From: Monosporascus cannonballus
Lineage: Eukaryota; Ascomycota; Sordariomycetes; Xylariales
Direction of reading: 5' to 3'
Assembly: GCA_004154925.1 (NCBI GenBank)
Contig: QJNS01000165.1
Span: 112,279 to 176,278 of the forward strand
Length of the DNA stretch: 64,000 bases
The position numbers were made by a program, and so were the translations under genes. Positions 8,753-21,200 of this stretch are shown piece after piece. Below the pieces are notes generated by a model that had not been told where the DNA came from, ran no database searches, and saw nothing but the letters and a program-made list of their open reading frames with translations. The stretch's first letter is position 1. The number at the start of each line of letters is the position of its first letter.

Positions 8753-10160
8753 ACTTTTCCATCTTCATTATAGAAAATAACCGCGATAACCACCAAACGC
8801 AGGGCTTGTTAATTGCAAAATAAACCCAAATCGCCAATTAAAGAAACTATCGATCGGAATCTAATCGACGAACGATCGACTACAATGTAAGAATAAGAAA
8901 AAGAGCTAGCGATAAAGCCCTAACGGGCAAAGGATTACGGCCCCCGGGACCTCGAATCCCCTAATACATATAATAAGGACATATCCCGACAACCGTTAGT
9001 TGAACAGTCGGAAAATGGGCGTAACATAGTTACTACGTCCCGGAACTTAAAACAAAAAAGAGCTAAGCCCCTTAGTAATAATCAGATCTTAAAGGTTATC
9101 CGTTAACAAAACGAACAACATTCGGAACTACTCCGATAACTAGCCAAATAACAGGCGATAGCACAGGTTAAAAAAACAGAGCTTTATAAATTAATTACAA
9201 CGTTATTACAGAAACCTAAAGGCGATAAATAAGTACCGTATTATAATTACCCGAAATTTTCCAAACGTACGTCAATTAAAGAGAAAAAAGATTAAATAAA
9301 AGCCGTTACGAAAGCTTACGCCGAAAGGCTGGGGCGAAACGCCCCTATATATATCTAATAGGTAATAGGCTATATAAACGTTCTTATTATAAGCGTTTGG
9401 CAATTATATCGCGTTACGCTTAATTACTTCGATTATAAGAAAAAATTAAAAATAAAAAATTTATAAATTTTTATTAGAAAAGGTTACGCGAACCCTAACC
9501 TTCTTAACAAAGAATATAGAGAACAGTTTATAAAACTATAATAGCGACCCGATTAGTTACCGTTAAATTTCTATACGGAATAAAGGTTCTTGGTTTATAA
9601 AACAAAGCTTATAAACGCCTTAAACTCGGAGAATAATTGGGATAACAAACGCCTCGCCTTTAATTACTTTTATAAATTAAAACTAGGGTTACGAAACACC
9701 TTATTACGAAAAAACGTTAAGCTGGATTAAGCTAGTAACGTGGCAAATAAGGCAAAACGTTACTAAGACGCTTAAAAAAAGGCGAAAAAAAACTGATCGT
9801 TTTCTGCTAAAGGTATTAATAAGGACAAATGATCTTACTTTAACGCCTTCGGGAAAAAGAACCTTAAAGATAAGAACCAATTAAAGGTACCGCGCGGGAA
9901 TAATAAGGACCGCGGATACTTCCACACGCGGAAATCGAATAACCGGCGATTTAACTCCGATCGGAGTAAATCTATACGATCTGGCACCCCTAACTTCCAT
10001 AAGGGGCCACTCACATATTTTAACTATGGGAAGCTGGGCCACAAAAACGTAAACTACAAATCCAAAAAGGATATAAAAACTTTGCCATCCCGATCGTACG
10101 GAAACCGCCCCCCGAAGGCCGTATAGAACGTTATAATATATAACGACAAGTCGGACCGGT
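8753..10160 (+). pseudogene. Gypsy A gag region (broken)
   Basis: The stretch is AT-shifted with many TAA/TAG interruptions. At 10018-10056 the frame reads FNYGKLGHKNVNY, the CCHC zinc knuckle of a Gag nucleocapsid with its Cys codons changed to Tyr, the expected result of G->A changes. No intact frame remains. Confidence 0.7.
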
Positions 10161-10171
10161 CCATAAATGTA

Positions 10172-10933
10172 CAGTCGGGGTGCAAAAGTCTCGGTTTAGT
10201 CTCCACATCGCATGTGCTTTACTATGAACTTTTAAGTTTGCTTATAAATAACTCCACGGATTTAAATCGGATTTATATAAAACATAAAATATTATATAAA
10301 TATATCATTTGCGTACGTAAATATTTTAATACATTTCAAATTTCCCTTTAATTGCATATTATATACGCAATATTAATTAAAATATCTAAAAAATAAAATT
10401 TTAATATTTTATATTTTATATAAACGTTATAAATCGGTTTTTTTAAATTAAAATTCCAAAAAATCGTATAATTTTAAAATATAATAAATATTTAACATAT
10501 ATAAAAAGATCATAAATTAAAGTTATATTTGTTAAGTTATAAACAGTTAAACATTTTGCAAATTTTATACAAAATTTCATTACGTAATATAAAAGCCAAA
10601 TTGAATATATAAAAAATAAAGAAATTTTAATAAGTTGCTTATGTAAATATATTTTTTAATAATGAAAATAAAAATTTTATATATATTATATTACGTAAGG
10701 TATTTGTATTTTTAATTTTTCTCGATTTTTGCATTTTGTTTAATCTATTACTATATTAGGTTAGCGTATTTATATTAAAAACTAAAAATGCTAAATTTTA
10801 TAAAATGTAAATATTTATGATATATTATGTTGTACTTCATTATTATTTTATAAAGTTATAGCAATATTTAAGTTACAAATGTATGAGTTTGTATAGAAAA
10901 ACGGGGTTTACCGAGACTTTTGCACCCCCACTG
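10172..10933. mobile_element. TA-flanked inverted-repeat DNA element inside Gypsy A (762 bp)
   Basis: The left end CAGTCGGGGTGCAAAAGTCT and the right end are inverted copies differing at one base (CAGTG on the right-hand strand), followed by CTCGGT on both sides. TA dinucleotides flank both ends (10170-10171 and 10934-10935), as in Tc1/mariner insertions. The interior is extremely AT-rich with no coding capacity, so it is non-autonomous or completely RIP-erased. The terminal 25-30 bp are oddly well preserved. Confidence 0.75.
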
Positions 10934-10949
10934 TAAACCTAAAAAGGGA

Positions 10950-13900
10950 GCCGGAATAAATATATACGTCCAGTCCACTTCGGCTAACGACTACAGAACG
11001 GTCGGAACAAAACCGCCTTTTAAGAGGAGGGCACTCGTTAAAAGAAATACGGGAGATATAATAATATAAGTAAATATAGATACCGGAGCGCAAATAAATA
11101 CTATAAACAAAAGGTTAGCAAAAAAACTTAACCTTTAACTAATTTCCGTAAATATTCCGGGCCTCATTAATGCTAATAGCGCATATATTAAATATTATAA
11201 GGCTTACGAAATTCTCGTTAATATAATAAATAATAATAAGAACGAACGAAAGTTTAAACAAATTTATTTCGTAATACGCCGTGATTAAAAAACGCCCGAT
11301 TTCTTATTATCCAAACTAAAGATAAGCAAACTAGAGATCTTATTAAATATAATTACGTATTAATAATTATATAGACCGCTATAAAAAATCGATAAGTAAG
11401 AAATCGCAAACCTAGCGTTTTCCGGCGAGCAAATTTACGCCGTTAATCTAATAGAATTAACTAACGAATTAAATATTCCTAAATTCGGGGAATAACCGAA
11501 ACAAGAAGTAATTAATCTTCCCGTATGCTTAGAGGCTTTCCGGCGAATATACTCCGAAAAAGTAGCAAAAAAACCCCTTTAACTACTAGGAGCAGAATAC
11601 GCAATAGATTTAATCCCCGGGAAAACACCCCCATTTGGCCTAATCTACTCAATTTCGAAGGCCTAACAGAAAACACTTAAGGAATATATTTGAGAAAACT
11701 TAAAGGTAAGGCGGATACGTTACTTAAAAGCGGACGTAAGGGTACTTATATTATTTATGCCTAAAAAGGACGGTAATCTTCGATTATACGTCGATTATAA
11801 GGGATTAAACCAAGTAACGGTAAAAAATCGATACCTCTTACCCCTAATCTTAGAAGTAATAGACCGCTTAGGGTTAATTAAGATATTTTCGAAAATTAAT
11901 CTTAAAAATACCTATTACCGTATTAGGATTAAGAAAGGTGACCAGTGGAAAACTGCCTTTCGGATATATTACGAGTAGTTCGAATATATAGTTATGCCGT
12001 TTAACCTTACTAATACGCCGGCCATATTTTAGACCTATATGCATAAGGTACTAGCTGGACTAATTATATATATATATATAGTATATTTAGATAATATAAT
12101 TATTTATTCGAATAACAAAAAGAAGTATACGAAACATCTCCAACTGGTTTACAAGCGGCTGTTATAGTACCAGTTATTTGCCAAAGTATTTAAATGCGAG
12201 TTTTTTAAAAGAAGGATATATTTCCTAGGATTCATGATTAGCACCGACGGTTTAGAGATAGACCGCCGACGGGTCGACGTTATCGAAGTATAGCTAGAAC
12301 TAAAGTCGATTTATAATATCTAGGTTTTCCTAAATTCGCGAATTTTTATCGGAAGTTTATCGCTTATTATTCGCGTATTACTGAGCCTATTACCAGGTTA
12401 TTAAAAAGGGCGCAGTATTAGGGTAGGAAAGTAAAGTTTTATTAGCTTAAAAAGGTTAAAAAAGGCGTTCCGTAAATTAAAAAACGTTTTCTAGTTAACG
12501 ATTATTCTCTAATATTAGGATAATTCCAAAGATATTAAGATAGAGATAAATACTTTAATAAAAGTAATATTAGGGATATTATTGTAAAAATATGGGGAGT
12601 ATTAGCACCCGGTCGCATATTAATCGCGGAAGTTTAGCCCAGCCGAAAAGAAATAGGCTATAAGGTAATAAGAATTTCTGGCAATCGTAAAAAGTTTGGA
12701 ATACTGGCGCTAATACCTTAAGGGTGCGAAGAAAAGCTTTTTAATATTTATTAACTATATAGCGCTAAAAGGTATCGTAAACGTATTAACGCGCGATTTT
12801 AGGAGAAAATTAGCTCGATAGGTTTACCGCCTTTTATAATTTAACTTTAAGATTTAATACTAATTAGGCGCCGTTAACCCGGCGGACGAGTTATCGAGGC
12901 GCTTAAATTATATGTCGGGAGAGATTATATACGGAGATATAATTTTTACGTTATTAAAGAAGTTAAGATTTACGGACGATATACCGGAGGATATGCGGAA
13001 AATAGTCGCGGATATATAGCGCGATTTAGAATATTATAAAAGGACAAAAAATTTTGTAAGAGCGGTACAAAACTTACTTGCCGCCGAATTTTCAGATAGA
13101 TTCCAGGTAGCGAGAGCTTAGGTAATTACTATCCGCATAAAAAAAGCGGAGAACCTTTGCTATACGGTTGCAAAAAGCTTTCGAAAGGGAAAAGAAAGTA
13201 AGAAATTATGCACCTGCCGAACCTACTGCTTGCGCATAATAATATAAGTATAAATCGCAGTAGTAACACAATTAGCGGTTAGACGATAGTAACCGCAAGC
13301 TGCGACTGTATTACGATCGGACTCCGAAAAGTTTGGGGAGGACGAGGTTGGTGCTGAGGTTACTGTTTATAACCAGTACGTCTTACGTCCTTTGGCAAAG
13401 AAGCTATCTAAGGACGAAACGGTATTACAGCCGAAAGTTTCCCGATAATTTTACGATCAAGTTCGAGGGCTGTAAACTAAGGATTTGAATATTATAAAGT
13501 TGATACGGATAGCTGGACGTTAAGCCGGAGTGAAAGGGGGATATTTCCTAGACCCAAATGGAGTATTATATTATCGAGATAGATTCGTAATTCCGTTGTA
13601 GGGCGTTTTACGGAAGCAATTGATTAGCTAGTACCATGATAATCCAAGAGCGGGACATATGGGATATATCCGTATATTAGAACTGATAATTAAAAAGTTC
13701 CATTAGGAAAATATAGTAAACGATATCCGAAAGTATATTAAGCAGTGTCCGAGCTGCTAGGGTATTATGAAGCTATGTTATAAGCTATATGGATAGCTAT
13801 AACCTTTGTTATTACCTGAGTAACTTTTTCAAGAAATTTTATTAGATTTTATTATAGGGCTTCTTAAAAGCTTAGGCCTAGACGGGTTGGAGTATGACGC

Positions 13901-14890
13901 GATTTTAGTGATTATCGATTGTTTTACGAAACTGGGATTATTTTTCCTTACGGTTAAGACCTTGACCGTAGTAGAGTTGGCCCGATTGCTTTACGATAAG
14001 GTGGAGTGTAGATTCGGTACGCCGGCCGGGATCGTTAGTGATAGAGATAAGCTGCTAATTAGTTAATTTTAAGCGGAATTTTGCAAGGAATAAGAAATAA
14101 AGCGGCGGATATCGACCGCTTACTATCCGTAAATTGATAGGCAGATGGAACGTACTTATTAGGTCCTAAAGTATTACTTTCGTAGTTACGTTAATAAGCA
14201 TTAAGATAACTGGATAAGGTTATTACGAAATGCGGAATTTGCATATAATAATGCTTGGAACGCGTTTACCGGCTGCTTTCCGTTCGAAGCTTTATATTGA
14301 TATTATCTAAGAATAATAAAATACTTTTTATAAAATTTAGAGAATAAATATAAGGAGTAAAAAAGCGCCTCGAGAAAATGACGGTTATCCGTTAAGTAAT
14401 GTACGAATATTAAGAAAAAGTAATAGTAGTTTAGAAGAAGTATTATGATTAACGCTATATATTTATGGAATTCCAACTAGGGTAATGGGTAGGTTTATTA
14501 ACTAAAAACTTTAAATTTAAAAATAAAAAGTTTGTACTTACTTATATCCGGGTTGCGATTAAAGAGCGAATAGGCTTTTAGGCGTATAGAGTAATCTTTT
14601 TTACCAAATATTAACAGATGTATGATATATTTCCGATATTCTTTTTAGAACCGTAATATGGTTAGAAACCGGGCGACGCCTAGATGGTATTGCTAGAGCT
14701 GGTAAAGGAATAGGAAAAATGGATAGTAGAGGATATCGCCCGTTACCGAGATGATTAGGGATAATGCGAATATCTGATTAAATGGGAAGATTAGTTCGTT
14801 AAGTATAATTCGTGGGAGCCCCGAGAGCACCTCGAGTACGCGTTTAAGGTATTATAACGTTATAAGAAGAAAGTTAGATATATATATATA
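10950..14890 (+). pseudogene. Gypsy A pol (protease, RT, integrase, chromodomain), RIP-broken
   Basis: The domains in order are as follows. Aspartic protease: DTGAQINTINKRLAKKLNL at about 11079. Reverse transcriptase: about 11640-12340, with the longest open piece 11757-11978 reading KKDGNLRLYVDYKGLNQV, and the catalytic box decayed to VYLDNIIIYS near 12083. Integrase zinc region: GHMGYIRILELIIKKFH then KQCPSC at about 13650-13760. Integrase core: DFIIGLLKS..VIIDCFTK..VSDRDK at about 13850-14060. C-terminal chromodomain: CEYLIKWED..YNSWEPREHLEYA at about 14765-14850. Stops are all of the kinds made by RIP (CAA, CAG, CGA or TGG origin). The chromodomain places it among Ty3/Gypsy chromoviruses. 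Confidence 0.88.
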
Positions 14891-16620
14891 AAAGAAGACG
14901 ATTTAAAGATTGTAAAATAATAACAGCTTTATCGGAAACCGGTCGCCTAATAAATGTAAAATTATAGAAGATAGCCTTAAGTAAGGTTAAGGTATTAAAT
15001 TCGAAAGTATTGGTTATATGATTATTTTTGGGCTTTTGGCGAGTAACTATTTTGTCGTATATCGGTCGAAAATCGACCGACTAGATAATTATTAAATATA
15101 TGTGCGAACCGGAATATAACCAAAGACTAATAGGCGACGCAAAAAAAGTTAAACCTTTATTTCGAAAATAAGATCTCGCACTTAGCCGTTAAGCTTTGCG
15201 TTAATTAGCCGCCTTTAATAGGCGTATTAAAGAAGTTAGCGTAGGAATATCGAAAAGAGATTAGAGAATATACGTCGGTAGAATGCGGGTACGTTTGTTA
15301 TTTTTGACGGACGTAAGACCCGGGAGGTATTTAGGAGCGTCCTACTTTTTACGAAAAATAGGGGTTACGTAATTGGAGTATAATTAGTTATTAATCGGAA
15401 ATAGGGCGTTATTTTTAAAATATTTAAAATATCTGGGCTTAGTAGTAATTTTGTTAAGCAGAGATTTTTTTTAATCGTAGGTATTAATAAGTATAACGGC
15501 CTTATTAAGACGTTAGAGGACGGGCGAAAAATGCTCGTAGATAAGGAGCGTAGCGGTATAACGTTTTTTAAAGGCTTCCTTATATATAGAAATATCTTCG
15601 GATTACGTTTAATTGGAAATTAAATATAAAATAGTAAGAAAAGGATTGGAATATTTATAAATATAACTTAAGTTTGTAGATTTATAAGGCGACGTTAGGA
15701 TTGGACTTTCGCAGTTATAACGGATAATCGGAGATCGATTTCCGATATAATAAGGAGATAATGCTTTTTGTTAATAACCGCCTTAAGGGCGAGTTCGGCC
15801 TCGTGGAGAACGTCGATTCGACAACTAATCGTAAGTACGTCGTCGCGTTTATAGTTAGTACCCGTAGTACGAATTTTCTCGAGCTTGTTAATTAATTTCT
15901 AGTTTTCGACGGCAAAGTGGGAGATAATCTAGGCGGCACTTTGGAAGATAACCGGAATTTGAATGGAGGTTAGATTGCGATATTGATAATATTGGGAATA
16001 AGTACTTACGGTATAAAAAGTTTTGTGGTGATAACTGGTTACGATATAATTTAAGGCGTCCGGAGCTTGGACGTAAACCGTACGGTAATCGAAATAATGC
16101 TATGTTACGTAAATATAGTACGGCTTATTGCTACCCGTAATGCGACCGAAATCCGGTTTACCGTTATTATTAAGAGGGTGGCGTTCGAGAAACGATTAAT
16201 TAAAATTGGTATCGAAATATTATTTCTTATAGAACTACTTACGAAAGATAGATATAATAAATAAAGATAAAATGGAAACCGTACGTAAAACAAATAAAGA
16301 GGGTAATATAAGAATAAAAATAAAAGAAAGATTAAACAGAAAACGTATGTAAAAGGAACGGAGATAAAAACGCGGAAAAGAAAAAGAAAATAATAAAATA
16401 AGGTAGGGTTAGAATCGGATTTAAGTAAGAAATTAAGCGGAGCATAATTAGTTATCTAATACGGTACGTATTAATTATTACGGCAACCGCGCGTAATATA
16501 ATATAATTTACGTACTTATATACGGAGGACCTTTAGCTAACGTACGTAATTCGATTTACAATAGAGCTATACTAATTATTAATACTGTTGGGGACTAATA
16601 GCTTAAGAGGGGGAAGTAAT
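14891..16620 (+). other. Gypsy A 3' region, no gene seen
   Basis: RIP-rich sequence between the chromodomain and the right LTR. Overlapping open frames on both strands at 16067-16293 carry no family signature. The last 15 bases are the polypurine tract. Confidence 0.6.
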
Positions 16621-16814
16621 TGTGAAAATATAGCTCCTATAGGACTGCGGCTGATGCCCGACTAGCCATAGACCTACATACCAGCATAAATACTATCTGG
16701 CAGCTAATAAGGAACGCCAGATAGAAGTAATCTAATATACTTACTTTTTAGAATTTGCTTTGCCACTGGTCGGAGATCACCTTACCTTAGCTCGCAGCTA
16801 TTTATTATCTTACA
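16621..16814 (+). repeat. 3' LTR of Gypsy A (194 bp)
   Basis: Same length and ends as the 5' LTR. The differences are mostly C/T and G/A. Confidence 0.9.
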
Positions 16815-16819
16815 GTTAA

Positions 16820-17565
16820 ACGAGCTATATTACTTTATCTATTCTCTTTAAAAAAGTATCGCCTAAATATTAATTTTCTGTTTAACTATATCTTAAGCCA
16901 CCTAAATACTGGCGCCTTATTACTATTCTCCGATTTTTTTACCGGGTATATTATAAAGTTGTCGTCGACTACTATCGACGAGTCGTATTCCCCCCGTATT
17001 TTGGTAATATATAATAGCTCGCACTTCTTTAGAGCGAAATAAATCCGGTTTTCTTCACCCTACTATAATACCTATTATACGTCCCGAGCTAGAAGTTACG
17101 CGTTTTTATTAAGTGTCTTAAACGTTTTATATAAATAAATAAAGGTCGTCCGCATAACCGAATCTTAAGGTTCGGTCCTATTATAAAAACTTTACAAGGT
17201 ATAACATGTAAAGTACCGGAGAAAGTGGAAAACTTTAAGATATATCGTATCGAACCCGGTTATAACCCGTCGTTTTAGATTCGAATCGTACTCGGGCTTA
17301 CTTATCCGGTAAAAAGAACTTCATAAAACGGGGCACCGGTAGCGGCCAACCTTGGCATTTTATTCTTTCTAGTAAGCGTTTTAATAATAAGGCATCGAAT
17401 GCTTCTTATACGTCCATCGTAATTATGGAAACTTTTTAATCTGGCTGTAAATGCCTATTTCGCGTTATATACGAAAAACGTTACCGAATCCATCGTTAAT
17501 CGCTTAGGTAACGCCCTACCGTATTATAGGCTAAGGATATTATTCGTTAGGGCAAGCTACGTTAG
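16820..17565 (-). pseudogene. LINE copy 1, C-terminal half of reverse transcriptase
   Basis: The minus strand reads FPLSPVLYMLY, the P-x-G-S-P-L-S-P-x-L box of non-LTR RTs, followed by RFGYADDLYLF with the intact ADD catalytic box at about 17165. A Tad1-type thumb region follows (to about 16900). The reading continues leftwards into 8345-8558 and rightwards, across Gypsy B, into 24292. Confidence 0.85.
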
Positions 17566-17967
17566 TGTGACGGCTAGGGGTTTAACCAACTATTAAACCT
17601 AAAGTTGACGGGTTTATGTTAGCAAGAGTATTATGAGAATCTAAGTAATAGAGTAAACTAATTACGTCTTATAATATTAAGAGTGTTTTAAATAACGAAG
17701 TTGTATTATAAGTTGGTGTTATTTAGATTATGGAATAATAAGCGCATATATTTTTCCGCAATTTTGTTTTGTCGCACCTGGTTTTAGAGGCTTTACGTAA
17801 GATTTTGTTGAGTTTGGCTTTAGAGGTTTTACGCAAGATTTTGTCGAGTCTGGCTCTAGAGGCTTTACACAAGATTTTGTCAAGCCTTTATGTAACCTGA
17901 CCTACTTGAGTTATCCGGATCCCTGTCGGGACCGTTTTTCTAGGCCGCAGTTTGCTGGGTTATAATA
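17566..17967 (-). repeat. 3' LTR of Gypsy B (402 bp)
   Basis: It begins TGTGACGGCTAGGGG and ends GGGTTATAATA (RIP form of TATAACA). It contains three tandem-like copies of a GGCTTTAGAGG..TTTACG..GATTTTGT(C/T)(G/A)AG unit, against two in the partner LTR, which largely explains the length difference. Confidence 0.9.
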
Positions 17968-18299
17968 CGATTTTCTTTTTTTTTTTTTAATTTTCGCTTC
18001 GAAGAATTTTTTTTTAGTAAGTTATTTTTATTATGTCGGGTTATGTAGAAAAAATAATTAATAGAAAAACTAAAAAGCGAAATAATTTGCTTAGGTTGAT
18101 TATTTTACGTATAGTGAATATATTTGTGTGTTCGTATTACGCTCGTTATAGTTTGTTATTTTGCCGCGTTTTTATATCCGACTTTTTTCGATACGAAAAA
18201 TACGTGGTTCGAAATTAAGGCTTTTGTAACGTTAACGGTTTTTTCATTTTTTAATTAGAACGTTTTGTTTTTAATTATTTTTAAGTCGAATCCGAACTT

Positions 18300-21200
18300 G
18301 AAAAAGCGAAAAAAGAAGTAAAAAGAGTATAAGTTAGGGTTTGCCGTTTCCGTAAATAAAAGAAATTCTGAGTTGACCGTGTGTTGCGTATGTTAGCCCG
18401 GGGGCTTTAGTTTTTAGAGAAGTTAAATAAGTTAAAGCATAGTGAGAAGTAAGAAAGATAAAAATAAATAACGTAAAATATAGGTATTACACCGGATATT
18501 ATTATTTCGTTTAATTAGTTAGGTTTGGAAAATATTAACTGAACGTTAATTAATATAGTTAATTAGGGTATTTCTAACTTTAATAGCGTTATTATTAGTG
18601 AAAATTCTTTAATAAGCGTTAGGCGTTAGTGAGATATTTGGTAAGTTCCTAGGTATTTTTAAAGTTTAAGTGGTTTTTTTATTTAATTAAATACTGGGTA
18701 AGTCCGTTTTATTTTTAGATATCGAAAAAATTTTTATTTCATATGCCGTATTATTTTTTACTTCGATATTATTTTGTGCTATATATATTTTAATCGTATC
18801 CGTTATTAATTCGAGTAATGACATATAAAAAATTAGATGAAGTTTAATTTTTAGTAAAAGTTTTAATTAATAGTTATTTTTTGAGATTTTTTTTAGCAAT
18901 TTTATATAGGCCGATATATTTAAAATTAAGTTTTTTGTTAGGTTTTTTTATTTAAATATTTTTAATAACGAGGTAAACCATTTTCCCTTTTTCGACGGTT
19001 GATTTTTTTAACCGTTTTTAGTTGTAATACTTATTTGGTTACGTACGAATTTTAACTTTGTTCTTATTTCTTAATGTAATTATTTTAGTTATTTTGATAT
19101 AAGGATTACCTTAATATTAACAGGTTTATCGTATGTATTTCGGTAGACTTTTAGGGTAAACCTAAAATTAACATTTGCTGGAGTAATTTTGATACTTTTA
19201 TAATTGGTGTTATAAGTTAGTTGGGTAATAGGTAATTTCTTAACCTAATTCTTTTGTTCGTAATTAATATAATATCGTAAATATGTTTCTAATATTTAAT
19301 TTAGCCGTTTTGTTTATTTATCCGTTTATGGTCGAAAAATATTAGATAATTTATAGTTTAGGCTAATTTATAATATTAATTTTTGTTAAAACTTTACGGT
19401 AAAAGTAATAACTTTGTTAAAAATAATCTTGTGTGATAATTTATATACGTTAAATATATTACGAAAAAAGATATATATTATTTATTCGGTATTTATGTTT
19501 TCGTAATAAGGTAAAAAAATAAAAAAAAACTTCGTAAATCGATTGACGATAACAAAAATGCTATCGTAATATATTTCTATTGCTAGGTTTTCGGATAAGG
19601 GAAATTTGGTAATAAAGTCTATAGTAATCGAATCCTAAGGTCTCTCTAAAACTGGTAATAATTGTAATTCTCCGTATAGTTTATATCGTTATAACTTTAT
19701 TATATTACAAAGGTGGTATTATTACCGTATTCTTTATACTATTATTTTCATTTTAGGAAAATTATAAGTATGTTAAAATCGTTTAAGTGTTTTGTGGATC
19801 CCTGGATATCTATGTAATGGATATTCGTAAATATGTCGTATTAAATTTTTTTAGTATTTTTTTAGAACTTGTAATTTTTTTGATTTTTTGATTTTTGATA
19901 GTTGCTTATTAAATTTTTTTAATTTTCTAGTAAATATCTAATGGTATGGCCCATATTATCGTAATTTATCGTAAGCGTAAATATTTTTTTAAGTAGTGTT
20001 GAACATTATATAATTAACTTTAATTAATTTCTTTTCGAAATTTAGCCGTTTATTTAAGGCGTCGGCTTTGCCGTTTTTTAAGCCCTTTTTATGGATAATC
20101 ATAAAGTTATATTCCACTAATTTTTCCGCATAACGAAATTGTCGTTTTATAAGTTCTCTGATTGTAATAAAACGAGTAAGATTTTAATAATCCGTATAAA
20201 TTTTAACCTGATAAAAATTTCTTTTAAGAAAGTGTTTAAACTCCTTAAAGGCCATAATAATAGCTGTAAATTTCTTATTTAAAATACCGTAGTTAAATTT
20301 GACTCCTTTTAACTTATAGAAGTAAAAAGCGATAGGGTATAATATTTCTTAATTGTTTCGTTATCTGATTATAATTTTTAATACGTAATCCGAGGTATTG
20401 GTTTTTAATTCGATAAGTCACTTTAGATCGTATATAATTAGTACTGGTTTGCTAATAATCGCGTTTTTTAGTTCTTAAAATATTTACTCCGCTTATGGCG
20501 TCTATTGGAATTCTTTTTTTTTCGTAAGATTAATAAGGGGTATAGCGATTCTGTTAAAGTTTCTGATAAACCTCCGGTAATAATTAGCGAATCCGAGAAA
20601 TAATTATACCTTCTTAACTATTATTAGCGTTTTTTATTCTGTAATTGTCGTAATTTTCTTAAAGTCCATTTTAATATATTCTGGGGTAATAATATATCTT
20701 AAATATTTTACTTTTTATGTATAGAAGTAACTTTTTTTACGTTAACTAAAAATTTAGCGTCCTATAATATTTAAAGTACCTTATAAATATGCTCTTTATG
20801 CTTCTTTTTTATTTTCGAGTAAATACGGATATCGTTAAGGTAATAGATAATAAAAATGTCGAGGTATTCGCATAAAATATGATTAACTATCTGTTAGAAG
20901 GTCGCTAGTATATTTGTAAGTCCCATTAATATAACTAAGTATTCGTAAAATCTATATTTCGTTCTAAAAGCTATTTTCCATTCGTACCTTTCTTTAATTC
21001 TAATAAGGTTATATCTATCTCGCAAATCGAAAGCGGTAAACTATTTTGCTTTATAAAAACGATCTTTTATTTCGTTAATTAAGGGTAATAGCATTTAGTC
21101 TTTAATAATAATATCGTTTAGTTGTTAGTAATTGACCACTAGTCGTAATTTCCCGTTTTTCTTAGAAACAAAGAATATAAGATACCCTATAAGTAACTTC

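Larger units (their letters stand above)
8559..16814 (+). mobile_element. Gypsy A: RIP-decayed chromodomain LTR retrotransposon
   Basis: It is bounded by two 194-bp LTRs and by the target duplication GCTAA (8554-8558) / GTTAA (16815-16819), which differ by one C->T. A polypurine tract (AAGAGGGGGAAG) lies just before the right LTR, giving plus orientation. In order it holds gag with a damaged zinc knuckle, aspartic protease, reverse transcriptase, integrase and a chromodomain, then a long AT-rich 3' region to 16620. It inserted into LINE copy 1 and carries a TA-flanked inverted-repeat element (10172-10933). Confidence 0.9.

Noticed and set aside
16067..16293. Two mirrored 60-codon frames
   Set aside because: Symmetrical low-complexity frames in RIP-mutated 3' DNA of Gypsy A without domain evidence.
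18033..18218. 61-codon frame in Gypsy B
   Set aside because: On the strand opposite to the element's genes, AT-biased residues, no motif.
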